From Zarea fungicola (taxonomy: Eukaryota > Ascomycota > Sordariomycetes > Hypocreales > Cordycipitaceae): a stretch of 64,000 nt of DNA. A program made the translations under genes and the position numbers. Location of the stretch: contig FWCC01000296.1 in assembly GCA_900169235.1 (NCBI GenBank), positions 124,001 to 188,000 on the forward strand, given 5' to 3'. This document shows, piece after piece, positions 23,038 to 35,059 of the stretch. Position 1 is the stretch's first letter; each line of letters begins with the position of its first letter. The notes under the pieces are model-generated. The model searched no databases. It saw only the letters and a list, made by a program, of their open reading frames with translations, and had not been told where the DNA came from.

Positions 23038-24846
23038 CTAGAGCTCGTCCTTGTCGTAGAATTCCTCCTGGCTACCTGTGTCTTCTTCCCCACTCTCTCC
23101 CTCATAGTTCTGCTCATCCACCTCTGGCGCCTTTGCTGCTTCCTTGTCCCGTAAGCCTTGCTTCTGAATCTTTTTGCCACTCTCCTCGCCTGTCTTGTGT
23201 GGTTGTTTCTTCTCAACCTTTGGTTTGGTCGTTGTTTTGGCCTTGTTCGTATTCTTACTATCACGCTTCGCCTTCGCCTTCGTTTTCTTGCCAGCAGTCT
23301 CCTCATCATCATCCTCGTCAATATAGCCCTTGAGTTCACGGACACCTGCCAGTCCAGAGTCTGAAACCTCGAGTCGCCATCCGGCATCACCAGCAATCTT
23401 TTGTATCTGGTCCGCCATGTCTTGGACAGTGTCTGGGTCGATTTCAAGCTTTTTTAGCTCTGCGCGCGTGAGCGACTCGACCTTGCCACCATCTTCTCTG
23501 CTTGCGCCTTTGGCAACCACCACTGATTGAAGCTTTGTCTCGGTAGAGATCGCATTCGACATGAAGCTTCGTGGCGGTGTCAGCTTGAATGGAGTCCGGC
23601 CAGCCTCGTCCGCCGCCGACAATAGGCCTCGCGATCCGACAGTAATGTCACCAACCACAGCTCTCCTTCCTCCTAGGCCGGCGTCGCTTTCAATATCGCG
23701 AAGTAGCTCCTTGAGCGCTGATGCGGCAGCGGCCGCAGCGGCCTCTGCCTCTCCCATTTTCACCTTTGACTGCCCCTCTCCGTCCACTGCGGGCTCCTCT
23801 TTGGTGTACCCTTGGCTTTTCTGGTCTATGAGCAGTGACGCCTCGTTTGACACCAGCTGGCAGCTAATGGCGTTGGCTCTAGTCGGCTTCGGGGGCAAAA
23901 ACGCGGCGTCGTTGCACAGTCGCGGCGTATCAATAACCATGACGTACGCGCAAATCGTCACCTCCTTTATCCAGCTAATCTTATCGGCGTGAATTCCAGG
24001 CACACAGTGGTACTGGACCTCAATTGTGCGCTCTCGCTGCGTCAAATCGCAAATCGTGCCGCCGACGAGCTTCTGCACCAAGTATCGCTGCTTGCCCTTT
24101 GCTTGTAGCTGGGCAGGAATAGGATCGACGTCATGGTCGTCCACCGTCGACTTCTCCGCACTTTTCGGGAGTGGAGGGATCATAGGTACCCGTCCTAGGA
24201 CGTACTCTGGCGAGTGAAGGTCGCGCTTCGGAGGTTGGCCTGGGGGGCTGCTCGCAAGGGCATGATACTGCACAATCTCTGTGTTTTGACAGAAGCTGTA
24301 GCTCCACCACCCGGACACGTAGTACAGACACGTATCTTCGAGGTTAGCTATGAGCCCCCATCCGCTGGTCACGGCACGAGTTTCCTCGCGGGCCTCCTCC
24401 GCCTTGGCCAGCTCCGTTGCTGTCTTGTTATCCGCCGGCGACGCTTCGATCACCGGTATTGAGCATAAGCACCTATATTCTCCCATGTTCACCATTTCGT
24501 ATGTATATGACTCAATGTCTGCATCGTCTTTGTTGGGCCTGTCGGCAGTAACGGTCGGCTGTGCCTTGCCAGCGGAGAGAGCTGGCTGTTGGGTATTTCG
24601 TTCAAGCAGTGTCTTGGCATCATTTTCGGAAATAGCCTCATCTTCAAAAATGACCTCGAACTATGCAATTGTTACGTATGTCAGAGTGTCGAACTGCAAC
24701 TTTTCGTCTTGCACCGGCGGCAAGATGGCTTGCGGGAACTATCATACCTCTGGGTGAGCCAAGACATCTTCGTGAATGCTGAAGCTCTGGAGCTTGGCTC
24801 CGCAGGTGCGGAGCGCTGCTAATAATAGTAGAGCCGCCCGGCGCAT
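23038..24846 (-). CDS. yos9: Yos9/OS-9-type ER lectin of the ERAD pathway
   Basis: Two exons (24846-24748, then 24660-23038) give 573 residues. The N terminus is a signal peptide (MRRAALLLLAALRTCGA). The MRH (mannose-6-phosphate-receptor homology) domain spans about 140-285. It shows the double-Trp motif GWWSYSFCQ (Trp151, Trp152, Gln158) and the RTIEVQYHC strand, with Arg244, Glu247 and Tyr250 as sugar-binding residues and paired cysteines. The opening FEVIFEDEAISE matches the Yos9 N-terminal region. The C-terminal third is acidic and Lys-rich and ends in KDEL, an ER-retention signal. The protein should recognise trimmed N-glycans on misfolded glycoproteins in the ER lumen and hand them to the Hrd1 ubiquitin-ligase complex. 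The phase-0 intron lies right after the first 33 codons. Confidence 0.92.
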
Positions 24847-25333
24847 TGTGCCGCAATATGCTTGTTAGGTCACATAGAGCCGCAATGGGCGATGTTGTAT
24901 GGAAGTTGAGTCGTGACAGCTTGGCTGAGATGGACACATGTGCTATAGTAAGCCGCTGCAGGCAGCACCTAATCAGGTTGAGTCGTCACTTGATACCGGG
25001 CCGATGTTTAACCGTGCTAACACAGCATTTGCGGCTGAATCGGGGCAATGTAAGTATTAATAACAGCAGAACTTAAATATATTTTAATTCATTTTTATTT
25101 CAAAAAGAAGGTGTATAGGTATTTGGCATGGAAACATTTATGACTACTTGATGAGTGCCCGACAAAAAAATAGGTACAAAAAAGGCTCACAGTAGCAGGC
25201 GTAAAATGGGGCACAGTCTGGCCGGCCTATGTAGTAACATCTCTGCAGGGTCAACATGTGAGGAAATCACATTAGGCTTCGCTAGAATTCTACAATGCAA
25301 TTACACTCGGTCTATAATATCAGCACAATGCCG
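24847..25333. other. Short intergenic region between yos9 and rcm1
   Basis: Holds the yos9 promoter and the 3' end of the rcm1 gene. Both genes are on the minus strand. No other gene is visible. Confidence 0.6.
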
Positions 25334-27221
25334 TTAGTCTTCAAATCCACCCCAATCCTCCTCCTCCTCGCTCTCTTCCTCTTCATCCTCGTCTTCATCT
25401 TCACCTTCGGATTCGTCGTCCCCGCTGTCGCCGTCCACCTCCTCATCATCTGTCAAATCTCTCGGCAGCAACTCCACGGGTCTTCCTGTCGTTTTCAAAT
25501 ATGGCATTCCGGTGATATCTCGTACGATCCTCCCGTCATCGTCTCTCATGTAAGGCCCATCGGGGTCCATTGCCTCATCCTTGCTTCCCTCTCTCACGAA
25601 ACCTGCCACAAAAAAGCCCATAACACCGTACCCGTCGCTCTTGTACGAACGAATGCACGCATCAGCCACCTCTGCGTTCCCACCGCAGCTCTCTACTAGG
25701 CCTCGTACCGGCCACTCACGCATCCCTCTTACCTGCTCAGACCGCTTCATAATACGCCATCCGCGTCTCTGGGCAATTTCGGATGAGAGTACCTTCATGA
25801 CCACATGCTCGTTTTCCTGTGAGTGGATTGAGCATGTTGAATAAGTTACTTTTTTGGCGGCGGGAAAGGTGAGCGCGTGCAGGACTATTTTAAGTTGGAA
25901 ACCGGCAAGCGCCTGTAATCGCGACTCGAGATCCTTTTCGGAGCTGACAACCGTCTCATTTCCCTCGTCATCAATCATAACACTGTTTTGCGCAGCTTCC
26001 TTGTCGTCTAGCCTCCGTTTTTTACTCTTTTCATCCTTGTGGTCGCCAGTTTTGCGGTTCCCTTTGTCTTGCTTTTTGCTAGGCCCTGCTGTTGACGATG
26101 CCGCCAACTCGGGAATGTGCAGTTCCGGCATGGAATCACGTCCAACAATACCGCTGCCGGAGCAACTGGGATCCAAAAGAAGCGAGCCAACCTTTTCAAA
26201 TTGAGGTCCCGTCGGGTCTACTTGGCAAAAGTCTTGCCCAAACCCAACCCTCGTCCTGCCTTGCGAGCCGGCAATCTTGACCATTTTGGTCAGTGTCTCT
26301 GACCGCCGCTTATCCTTCTCAAATGCGAAAATTTTCTGCGAGGCCCCTTCTCGCTCAAAATCTGGCCGTCTTGCGTGACAAATGGCTGCTAAGTGCGTCG
26401 TTTTGTTGCCCGGCGCGGCGCAGCCATCCACCACATCACCGTCCTCCGGGTGAGGGTCGAGTAGATATGCCGGAAAGCACGACGCCTTATCTTGAAAAAT
26501 AATTTTGCCGGATTTGTATGCTTCTGTTTTGGACAAATCGATGCCTTGCGTAACGCCGACAAGGTTCGGGATGTGAGGGTCGACGAGGATCCTGCGCTGC
26601 TTCCCGCCAGCTGTTTGCGCAAGAACTTGATCAATGGTCGTTACATGCTCGTAGCCCTTGAATGTAGTGCTGAGTTGCTCCTCTACAGTTGTTTTGATGG
26701 TATTGATGCGTACCCAACGCGGAATCTTTGCTTCCTCTCCTGCGGCCGCACGGTCAACTTGCTCCTTGAGAAATTCCATGGATGACGCTTTGCGGCGCAA
26801 CCTCGCACGGGTAAGTTCCGACGTTAACCGTGCCTTGTACTTCTCAATGGTCACTCTCAAGCCATGGGTCTTTGGGAGTGCGACACCGCTTTTTGCTAAC
26901 AATAAATCATGCGTGAGAAGAAGTGCAAGAATAGGAGTCATCTGTCACAACAAGTGATGAGTATTAGCCCCGATGTATCAGCAAGAATTGTTCAAGATTT
27001 GAAAGAAAATGGCGCGTTACCTTTTTCTCCAGAGGTAAAATTCCAGACTCTTCAATCACTTCTTTGAGAATGGCACTCCATTTGCTCGTCTCAAGCACAA
27101 GAGCGTAAAGCTGTCCTGGCTTGGATTTGATGTTGCGCCGACCAAAAACTCGCGACTTAAGACTGCCACCCTCGGTGAAGGAGGCGAGTAACACCTCCGC
27201 TCCTTCATGGTACAAAGACAT
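25334..27221 (-). CDS. rcm1: 25S rRNA (cytosine-C5)-methyltransferase, Rcm1/NSUN5 family
   Basis: Two exons (27221-27021, then 26941-25334) encode 602 residues. The first exon (MSLYHEGAEVLL...QLYALVLETSKWSAIL) is the NSUN5-type N terminus. SAM-binding motif I is visible as DGCAAPGNKTTHLA (about 239-252). The two catalytic cysteines of Nop2/Sun enzymes are Cys327 in DPSCSGSG and Cys437 in TYSTCSIHSQENE. A Lys-rich insert separates these motifs and a very acidic tail (Asp/Glu runs) closes the protein. Family knowledge says it methylates one cytosine in helix 70 of the large-subunit rRNA in the nucleolus; in yeast this is C2278. The gene is complete with all motifs in order. Confidence 0.94.
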
Positions 27222-27843
27222 TGTGCATCCAAAAAATACACTGTCACAATCAAAATGCTAGTTTTTGTAACCAAAAAAAGCAGTGATGACTACAAGAATT
27301 TTCAACGTCGGCGTTTTAATGTAGAAGTACGTTTGATAAATTTTGTCTCCCACAAGTGTTGAAAACTGCAAATGCAATTAACCGTGGTTGCCCCGCGACT
27401 TGCTCTCACCGTGTAAGTCGCGACTCCGTCAAGCCTAGCACAATCACATTCAGAAGACGTTTAACTGGCAGAAAACTGTCAATTGCTATATCCTTTATAT
27501 AACCCGTAGATGGCTCCTATACAGCGCCATGCAAAAAAAAATTTGTCTGCTTAAAATGCCTTTAAAGGCAAACTCCTGGGCATGGTGCCCAAGGAGGAGA
27601 AGAAGAAACGGCATAAATGTCACAATGTACAATGAGAATCCAAAAAGACATGAACATCTCATACAATCAATCATGCTGGCAAATTTTATGCAAATTGCAG
27701 CAATCCCAACCCTTGCATCGGCGTGTTCTGCCTCTACGCTAGAATCAATGAAACGAGTGGTGCAGGTGTATTCACAGGCCTTGAGGCCATGAATTGCAGC
27801 CAGAAACAGTCGGCGGAAAGATTCTTACACTTCGTGCCTGAGC
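27222..27843. other. Intergenic region between rcm1 and the DUF1996-WSC gene
   Basis: Contains the rcm1 promoter and the 3' region of the DUF1996-WSC gene. One short open frame (27529-27792, +) has an A-rich start and no recognisable content. Confidence 0.5.
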
Positions 27844-29819
27844 TTAGTGATGGTGAGCGTGGCGAGCAGCGTGGCGACTAGCGTGGGCCTCACGGCGTTT
27901 AGGAGCGTCTTTCAAGGTGACCTGACCTGACTTGCTGTAGACAGACAGGGCCCAGCTGCCACCACACTTGGTGTTGGGGCTGTCTTCACATGCCATGCCG
28001 CAGGCAGACTCGGGGAGAATCTCGGAACCGAATAGCTCGTTGCCGCAGTAGCACTGACCAGCGTACTCAGTACCAGCAATGGAGAAGTTCAGTTTTTTGC
28101 ACGCAGCAATACATTTCTCGTTGCTCATACGGCCAATGTCGGGGCGAATCTTGCCGTTCAGAGTACGTGCCTCGTTATCCTTGTAGCAACCAACGTACTT
28201 GAAACCCGCGACCTCAACGCCAGTGCTGCTAGGAGACGAGGGAGCAGTGCCAGTTATGGTAGTAGTCATGGTGGTAGTCGACGTCTTGACAGGTTCACAT
28301 TGACCACCACCAGTAGAGAGAGGGGTAGTTGCCGCAGGGGCACTGGTTTGGGTGTTGCTGGGAGCAACGGATGAAGCAGAAGATCCGGCCGGGGCGGACG
28401 AGCCGGGGTAGCCATAATCGGGAGTCGACTGCGAAGCCGGGCTGGTGCTGGAAGAGGCAGGAGCACTGGAGGCGGGAGCACTGGAGGCGGGAGCACTGGA
28501 GGCGGGAGCACTAGAGGCGGGAGCACTAGAGGCGGGAGCACTGGAGGCGGGAGCACTGGAGGCGGGAGCACTGGAGGCGGGAGCACTGGAGGCGGGAGCA
28601 CTGGAGGACTGGCTGTTGGTGGGAGTAGGAGCAGCGCTGGAAGATTGGCTCGGGTTGGGAGATCCGTTGCCGGCACCACAGCTCCAGCCGGTGGGGGGGT
28701 TGTCACCGGGCAGCTTGGTCAGAGTACCAGTAACCTGCTCGCCTACCAGATCACCAATGGTGCAGTCATTTGTGTTCTGGCCGTAGAAGAGTCCGGCACA
28801 GTTCTCCATACCGAGGGTTCCTTTATCACAGGTGTCAATGATGTGCTGCAGGAGCTTCTCGTCCCAACCAGCCATGAAGTCGGCGTGCAGGCTGTATCCG
28901 GTACAGTCTCCGTTGGAAAGGACAAAAGGCTGCTCGCCCTTGCCCTCCTCCCAGCGGCCTGCGAAGGCGGGAGTGTTCCAGTAGGTCTCATAGAAGATGT
29001 GGGGAACGTGCATCCATCCTTTAGGACAGTTGGCCTTGCCGTTCTTGTTGGTAGGGTAAGCCATGTTGTTCTTGTAATCGGTCAGGCCCGCTTCGGGGTT
29101 ATAGCAAGAGGGGAAGTGAATATCGGCGCGGAGGGGAGAAGCGTAGCCGTCGCAGGTAACATCAGGGAAGCCAACACCTTCGCCCTTGTTGTTGGGGTCC
29201 TGCATGCCGGCCATAGAGCCGTCAGAGCCGACGGGCCAGCCGGGCTTGTTCATGTCAGAACGGGGGCAAGTCCACTTGATGGGGTTAACAGGACCGTTAG
29301 AAGGGTCCAAGTTCGAGTTGGCACCACCGGCGGGAGGGTGGCGGGCAGTAGGGTCGCCGCTGAACATTTGGAGTCCAACAGGGAATGCCTTGATTTCGTC
29401 GTCGGTAGGCTCAAAGCTGTAGATTTATATTAGACATAAGACGCAACACTCGAATAGAGGCAGAATACTCACAAATAGTAGACATTGTTGTAGAAGATCT
29501 CAACGGACTCGAAATGACCAGTCTTTGGATCTTTGAAGTACAACGAAGGAAACCAGTAGTTGGAGTCGTCTCCAGCAACTCTGGCGCTACTGCAGTTGGA
29601 CTTCAAAAGATCCTGGCCAGTAGAGCTTTTGCTGAAACCACTGCCACCAAGGACGTGATGAGAATGGGTACCAATTCGACCAGGAGTGACGATGGGATCA
29701 ACTCGTCCAATGGTAAGCTGCTTGTTGGTGAAGTGCAAAACAGCAAAGGTACGCTGGTCCTTGGCGGCGGCGGCAGCGCCGAAGAGCGCCGTGGCGGCGG
29801 CAGCAGTGGTGAACTTCAT
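27844..29819 (-). CDS. Secreted DUF1996 protein with SSAPA linker, WSC domain and His-rich tail
   Basis: Two exons (29819-29473, then 29416-27844) encode 639 residues. A signal peptide (MKFTTAAAATALFGAAAAA) is followed by a DUF1996 domain (about 25-340). This opens with TFAVLHFTNKQLTIGRVDPI and carries the clustered histidines THSHHVLGG. Then come a Ser/Pro/Ala linker with ten SSAPA copies, further Ser/Thr-rich sequence, and a WSC domain (about 520-611). The WSC domain has the expected cysteine pattern (VGCYKD, CIAACKKLN, QCYCGNEL, CGMACED). The last residues are basic and His-rich (HASRHAARHAHHH). The linker is likely heavily O-mannosylated. WSC domains bind cell-wall glucan or act in wall sensing, but there is no membrane anchor here, so a secreted wall-associated protein is likely. 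The function of DUF1996 is not established. Confidence 0.88.
28452..28607. repeat. 15-bp coding minisatellite (10 copies)
   Basis: Ten near-perfect tandem copies of GGAGGCGGGAGCACT encode the SSAPA linker of the DUF1996-WSC protein on the minus strand. Because the unit is a multiple of three, copies can be gained or lost without a frameshift. It also creates long artificial open frames on the plus strand. Confidence 0.93.
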
Positions 29820-32800
29820 AGTTGCTGGTATCGATGAGTGTATATGGGATGAGAGAACGTGTTTTCGTTGTCTGCTTTACAGAACTGATTCAAATTCAAG
29901 GCGATACGGTGATACCAGAGCACCGAAGGAAAACTTGGGGTTAATCGAGGAGGAAAAATGAAAAACCAATACTGGACGAGAGCAATCACACGGCTTGCGA
30001 GTGATGTGCACGTTTATGCTAAAAGGAGCGTAGCAAACAGGCAACGAGATGTCTGTCTTTCAGAAAGCGATATTGAAGAACAAAAAAGGAGTGGAAGTGT
30101 CCAGCAGCTTGCAACTTGTAAAGGAACGTGGGGGAGGTAAGAAGAGGAAGTATATCAACGAAAAAAGGATCGCGGATAGAGAGAGTGGAAGAAAGGAACG
30201 ATCGAAGTTGGGGGAAAGTCGATATTAAAAGAGTGTGATGCGGCTCCGAGTGTAGGTGAGACGGCAGGCCGGGATGTACGGGGTCGGGAACAAACAGAGC
30301 GGCTAGCTGAACGGGCTGGTGGTTGGTTGAAGGGCCACTAAACTGGAAACAAACATATTGAATATACGCAGTACTCCGTACATCTCTTTGCTGTGATTTT
30401 TTTCTTCTTTTTGGTCTGTAACGGACATGGGAGAGCAGGGCTGCCTGCAGGTTCCGCCGCTGTCCCGCCACCGGCCCCAGGCAAATCCACTCTCGTTGGG
30501 TGGATTTGGCGCCCAGGGCTTGCGTGTAAACATGCAGGGGTTTCAAGGCCCTTGTTCATCCTTTTATTGTACAACGCATGAAAATACATGGGTTGTTTAC
30601 AGAATGGGCATGAACAGGTTTGCTCAAGCGGAGCAGGATGAAAGCATGTTACGGAGTATCCCAATTATATTATTATTGTTGTTGTTGTTGTTGTTGTTGT
30701 ACCCTTGAATCAAAGTTGCGCTTCCCCCCCGTCATTATGTTTCGTTTCTCAGTTCATATTTCATTGGGGCATACCATGATGATGCAGAGTGGGTAGCACG
30801 AATTGCACGGCGTTTCACGGGTTCAGGGGAGAGAGAAGAAAAGAGACGACTTAGGGGCCGGCAATATGCAGCTGAGCCAATGAAGGGCTATGCTCAATAA
30901 GCATCTTGATTGGCCGTAAAGCGCATCAGCTAGGCATACTTGAAAGGTTAAGGTTAGCGTGATTTTGGGCAAACAGCAGTCAAAGGCCGCAACTGTGCTG
31001 ACTTGTTTTATGGCTAGCAGATCTTACGTGTTTCAACAGTGAGATGGTACCTGAACAAACTTTAATAGCGTCACTTTTGCTTGTACTGCTGATGGTTATC
31101 CCAATCCTGCCAGTAAAGGCAGTCTACTCACCCCTTACACTCGCAATTCGAGCATCGTTTAACACACAAGATTAGACACAACTGTCGACGATACTCTCCA
31201 TTCACCCGTATGCTGAGTCTCTGAGGTATCTAGTCGATGTTTTTTGACTACTCAGTTTAGCGAGGGTCCGATCTGAAACCAAGTTAACGCCACTTTGGCC
31301 CACAAACTAAGGCCCCCCAGCGCCAAACCAGCGGGGGTGTTCTAGTCCAGAAGCCGGAATTGCGTGCCTGTAACTATCAGTAATTGTTAAGTGGTCTGTC
31401 TTACATGTTCCGTTGAGACACCAGCAGGGCCTGACATTAATGATACCTTATTATGAAGATCTGGTAACGATGGCGATTTAACACGATGGCTTGGAAGCGA
31501 ATACACATTGAGAGCTTGCATAACCAACCAGCCAGCCAACCTACCACTCCCGCTCTCGCTAAGGGGGGCGCGGTCAATTTGCGGCTTGTTTCTTGCCTCA
31601 ATCTTCTACTCTGAATTTATCTGCTCCATTCGGCTACCAGTACGCTCCAGCCCAGCAGCACGCAGCAGGGCAGTTGGCCACTCTTTCTTTTGACCTACTT
31701 TTGGGCCCAGCCTATTTGTATGAAACACGCTAGCAGTGTCAACCAACTCGCCTCACTCCCCACTACTTCTTGGTGGCTTTTTGGTGCTTGACGTGGCGTT
31801 CTCGTTAAATTGTTCATTGACAGCGTCGGATATTGCTACCCGCTATTTCTTGGCTCCCTGGTGCCTGGCTAAGGGTTTCCCCCTGTCAGAAACGACGCCC
31901 CAGGAGGCGCTTCCTCCTAGCACCAACATTGGGACGAATTAGTCTGTCAAAGGTCATCTCTGCCCGCGTACTCCGGACGAAGAACTTTGAAATTTGCTCT
32001 AAAATGATCCCCTCCAGCGTCTAGGCTACTTAATGACGAGGATCATTGCCCAGAGTGGTATAATATGCCTGTCAGTGTCAGGTCTGTCACGGCCATGTGG
32101 CCCGGATCCTCAACTCATTTCCTCATGCGGTATTGTCTCCCTGATGAGCCTTCCATCTATCCTTCTTCCTTTGCGATAAGATGAGCCATTAGCTCGCGTT
32201 TGCTACTGAATCGCCAATTTTCTACGGAGTACTCACCCCCAACACTATTTCCGCTCGCTTCCAATATGTAAGCATTCCGAATTTGCGGACCCCCCAGCAT
32301 GGCTCCTCAGCAGCCACCCAAGCAACCAAGTTGATGCCTTGAAACACGAAACTCAATTAAATGCTGGGTGCCCATTCTCTCCTGTGCGACCTTGTGAATA
32401 AATTCAAAGCACGGGGTACGGAATGGCGATTTAAGGAAACAAAAAAAATTAACCCAGAAAATGACAACCACCGTAGCCCCATTTCAATCTCTTTTCATCA
32501 CATTCTGCTGGACATCTCATCACCCGCACCGCCATCACCATCATCTTGCATTGATTACCTGTGGATTCCCCCTGGCTCATCTTGGCTTTTTTTTGTCCGC
32601 TTGTTTGCTTGAAACAGCCTGGGCTCCATTCATTCTGACTAGAATGCCTCTGGCGTTTCTCCACTACAGTATCTACATCTCTCGCCAGGCATCCCGCTCA
32701 GGAGCCAGACACAGCCTTTCTAAAAGTTAGTTTCCCTTGATGCCAGAACCAAATAGAGGTTTCTCTTCCTTGCTTTCTCGTTCCTTAATGTTTGAATGGC

Positions 32801-35059
32801 GTCAAGGCTGGCGTGTGGCTGGCACTATTTATACGCACATTTTGCCGTCCATGTCACAAATAATTGTCAGCGTGCAGCCATGATATCGAACCACGCCAAC
32901 AACAGAAGCACACATGCTCTGGTCCTCCTATTAGCCGGGTGTTGCCATTCAAAACAAGCAAACCGGAAACGTAGCAGGCAAGAAAACCAGAAAAAAAAGA
33001 CCGCACAACATCATGCAGCTTTGGTCGGTCCCATTTTATCGCTTTCGACAGTCACTCCTGACCATGAGCCGACTCTAGGGGCAGAATACGGAGATATACC
33101 CTGCCATCCTAATTTCAACTACACCGGTACTTCGCTTTCACTCTCTCTAATTGGTAAGTGGTGCTCCAAAAACTGTTAGGCTCCCTACTCTGCACGACAC
33201 CAAGCTCGTACAGACACAAAGTCGGGAGCCACAGCGCCTCGTTCTAATGAAAGCCCGCAATCCACTCCGAGGACAGAAACAACAAAATGCATATTATTAA
33301 TAGTGTCCAACATTGAAGAAGTCAGCATTTGCTAAAAAATGATCTTTAGTAGGAAATCTTCGTATCCTCCAGCGCCCATGATCTATCCATACCAACAAGG
33401 CAACGTTTTCGTAGAACATTATTCTGCGGTGATCTGTCCTGTTCTTGAAATAAATAGAATCATGTCCAACTTTTTTCTTCTTCTTTTCCTCCCTATTATC
33501 CTTGATCCTCATTTCTGTCGCTTGTTATCCAGGGGCTTGTAAAAGGCCGGGGTTCGGGGTCTACACTCCCCGTGACAGCGGCCAAATACATCCAGAAAGA
33601 AGTAATCAAGAGACTAAATAGACGTATCAAAATCGGCCAGTCGGGAGGCTGATTACGAGTGGGTGCCTTAGAGCTTCCTGGACAAACCGAGAAGTTTACT
33701 TGTTCCTTCATATGTCACACGCCTTACGTGCCATTGTGACCATGGGTGTATATTGGCCCATGCGATGACATTTAGCTCTCGCTGGGACCGCTTTGATAGT
33801 CACCAGGACTTGGAATGTTGAAAGAAGGCTACATGAATCATTTCACGGCCAATTACGAACAGGCTTAGTTAGGCAAGTGCTTATACAAGAAATCAGCGAT
33901 AGACTTGTATTTTTTGGGAGTGGCTGGGCGTACTTCTTGTCGGTGCGTCTACAATGCGTAAGCGAACATGACTTTGGCTCTATTGTCACAGCACTTCATC
34001 GTTACGAATGATTCCAACTGATATCTTAAGCACCAGAAACCAAATTCAAGTACAGCTGCCTCAGCGTATGCGTCTTCAGATGACATGTTCTCGATAACCC
34101 CAGCACAATACATGGGTAACATTCTTTCCATCTGGGAATGAAAGAAATTTTATCCATCGGAGCAACATGGAGGCGAATGAATGGAGGTGCAGGGTATTTG
34201 CAAGTCCTCATTGAAGTACCGCTAAAAAGATGCAGCAATGTCCCCTTGCATTGAATTAACACCTGCTTCTTCTGGAGCATACATATGAATTCGTAGATCT
34301 CTCTCTCTCTCTGACAGAAAAAGGGGTTGGTACAACGCGGATGTCGCTGTTTTAAATTCGAAGGCCGGACATTGTCAGTTAATTCGTTGCTTCATATATT
34401 CGCCCACTTCCTATATGAACAGTGAAAGCTGATCCTAGTTCACTGGCATATTACAACTATTGTTTCCAGGTGAGGTCAATTAGCCAAAGCTGTAGGAACC
34501 TTGTCATGCGGTTGCCGTCCCAGCACACATTCTTTCCAACTCTCATTTTGCCCTGTAAATATTCTGTCACTGCGCGTCATCAGTCAAAACTGCAATCTCC
34601 AGTAGAGGTTGATTACCCTTTGCCACGCCTAGCGGCACTGCCTTGGATAGTTCCCCAAGGTTCAGACGTTGGTCGCCATTCTTGGTCGCGCCTGTGCATT
34701 ACATACATGTTGGTGGTGAAGGAATCCTTGCCTTGAAAAAAAAAAAGAAGAAGAATCAATTCTAAGTATATCGCCGCCAATGCTGCGAGTTGATGTGTTC
34801 CTGACCAGAGGCGGGATTCAACATCTGTGGAGGGGTATATATATAAATGGTATAAAATCCCTGTACCAAAACTCCATCCAAAAGCTCCATAGTTCGAAGC
34901 TTCAAAGTTACATCAGCCTTTGTTCATATCGTAATACCCCAACCCCGATGTAGGGGTGCCGAAAAGAAGAAAAGCAAACAACGGAAAAAGCAACCATGCA
35001 CTGGGTAATTAAACCACAAGTGCCCCTTCATTCTGGTTCAAATGGCTCACAGCTGTGGC
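29820..35059. other. 5.2 kb intergenic desert
   Basis: No gene with domain content or convincing splice structure was found on either strand. The sequence includes a TTG/TTA microsatellite (30667-30701), three copies of the TACTCCGTA/TACGGAGTA 9-mer (30372, 30650, 32223), and CT/GA tracts such as 34298-34312. It forms the upstream region of the DUF1996-WSC gene and the downstream region of the velvet gene. Confidence 0.5.
30667..30701. repeat. TTA/TTG trinucleotide microsatellite
   Basis: Uninterrupted TAT/TTG triplets, with about nine TTG units at the core. Confidence 0.9.

Noticed and set aside
28445..29433. Long plus-strand open frames opposite the DUF1996-WSC gene
   Set aside because: They are produced by the 15-bp repeat and by GC-biased codons of the real minus-strand gene; the products are low complexity or domain-free.
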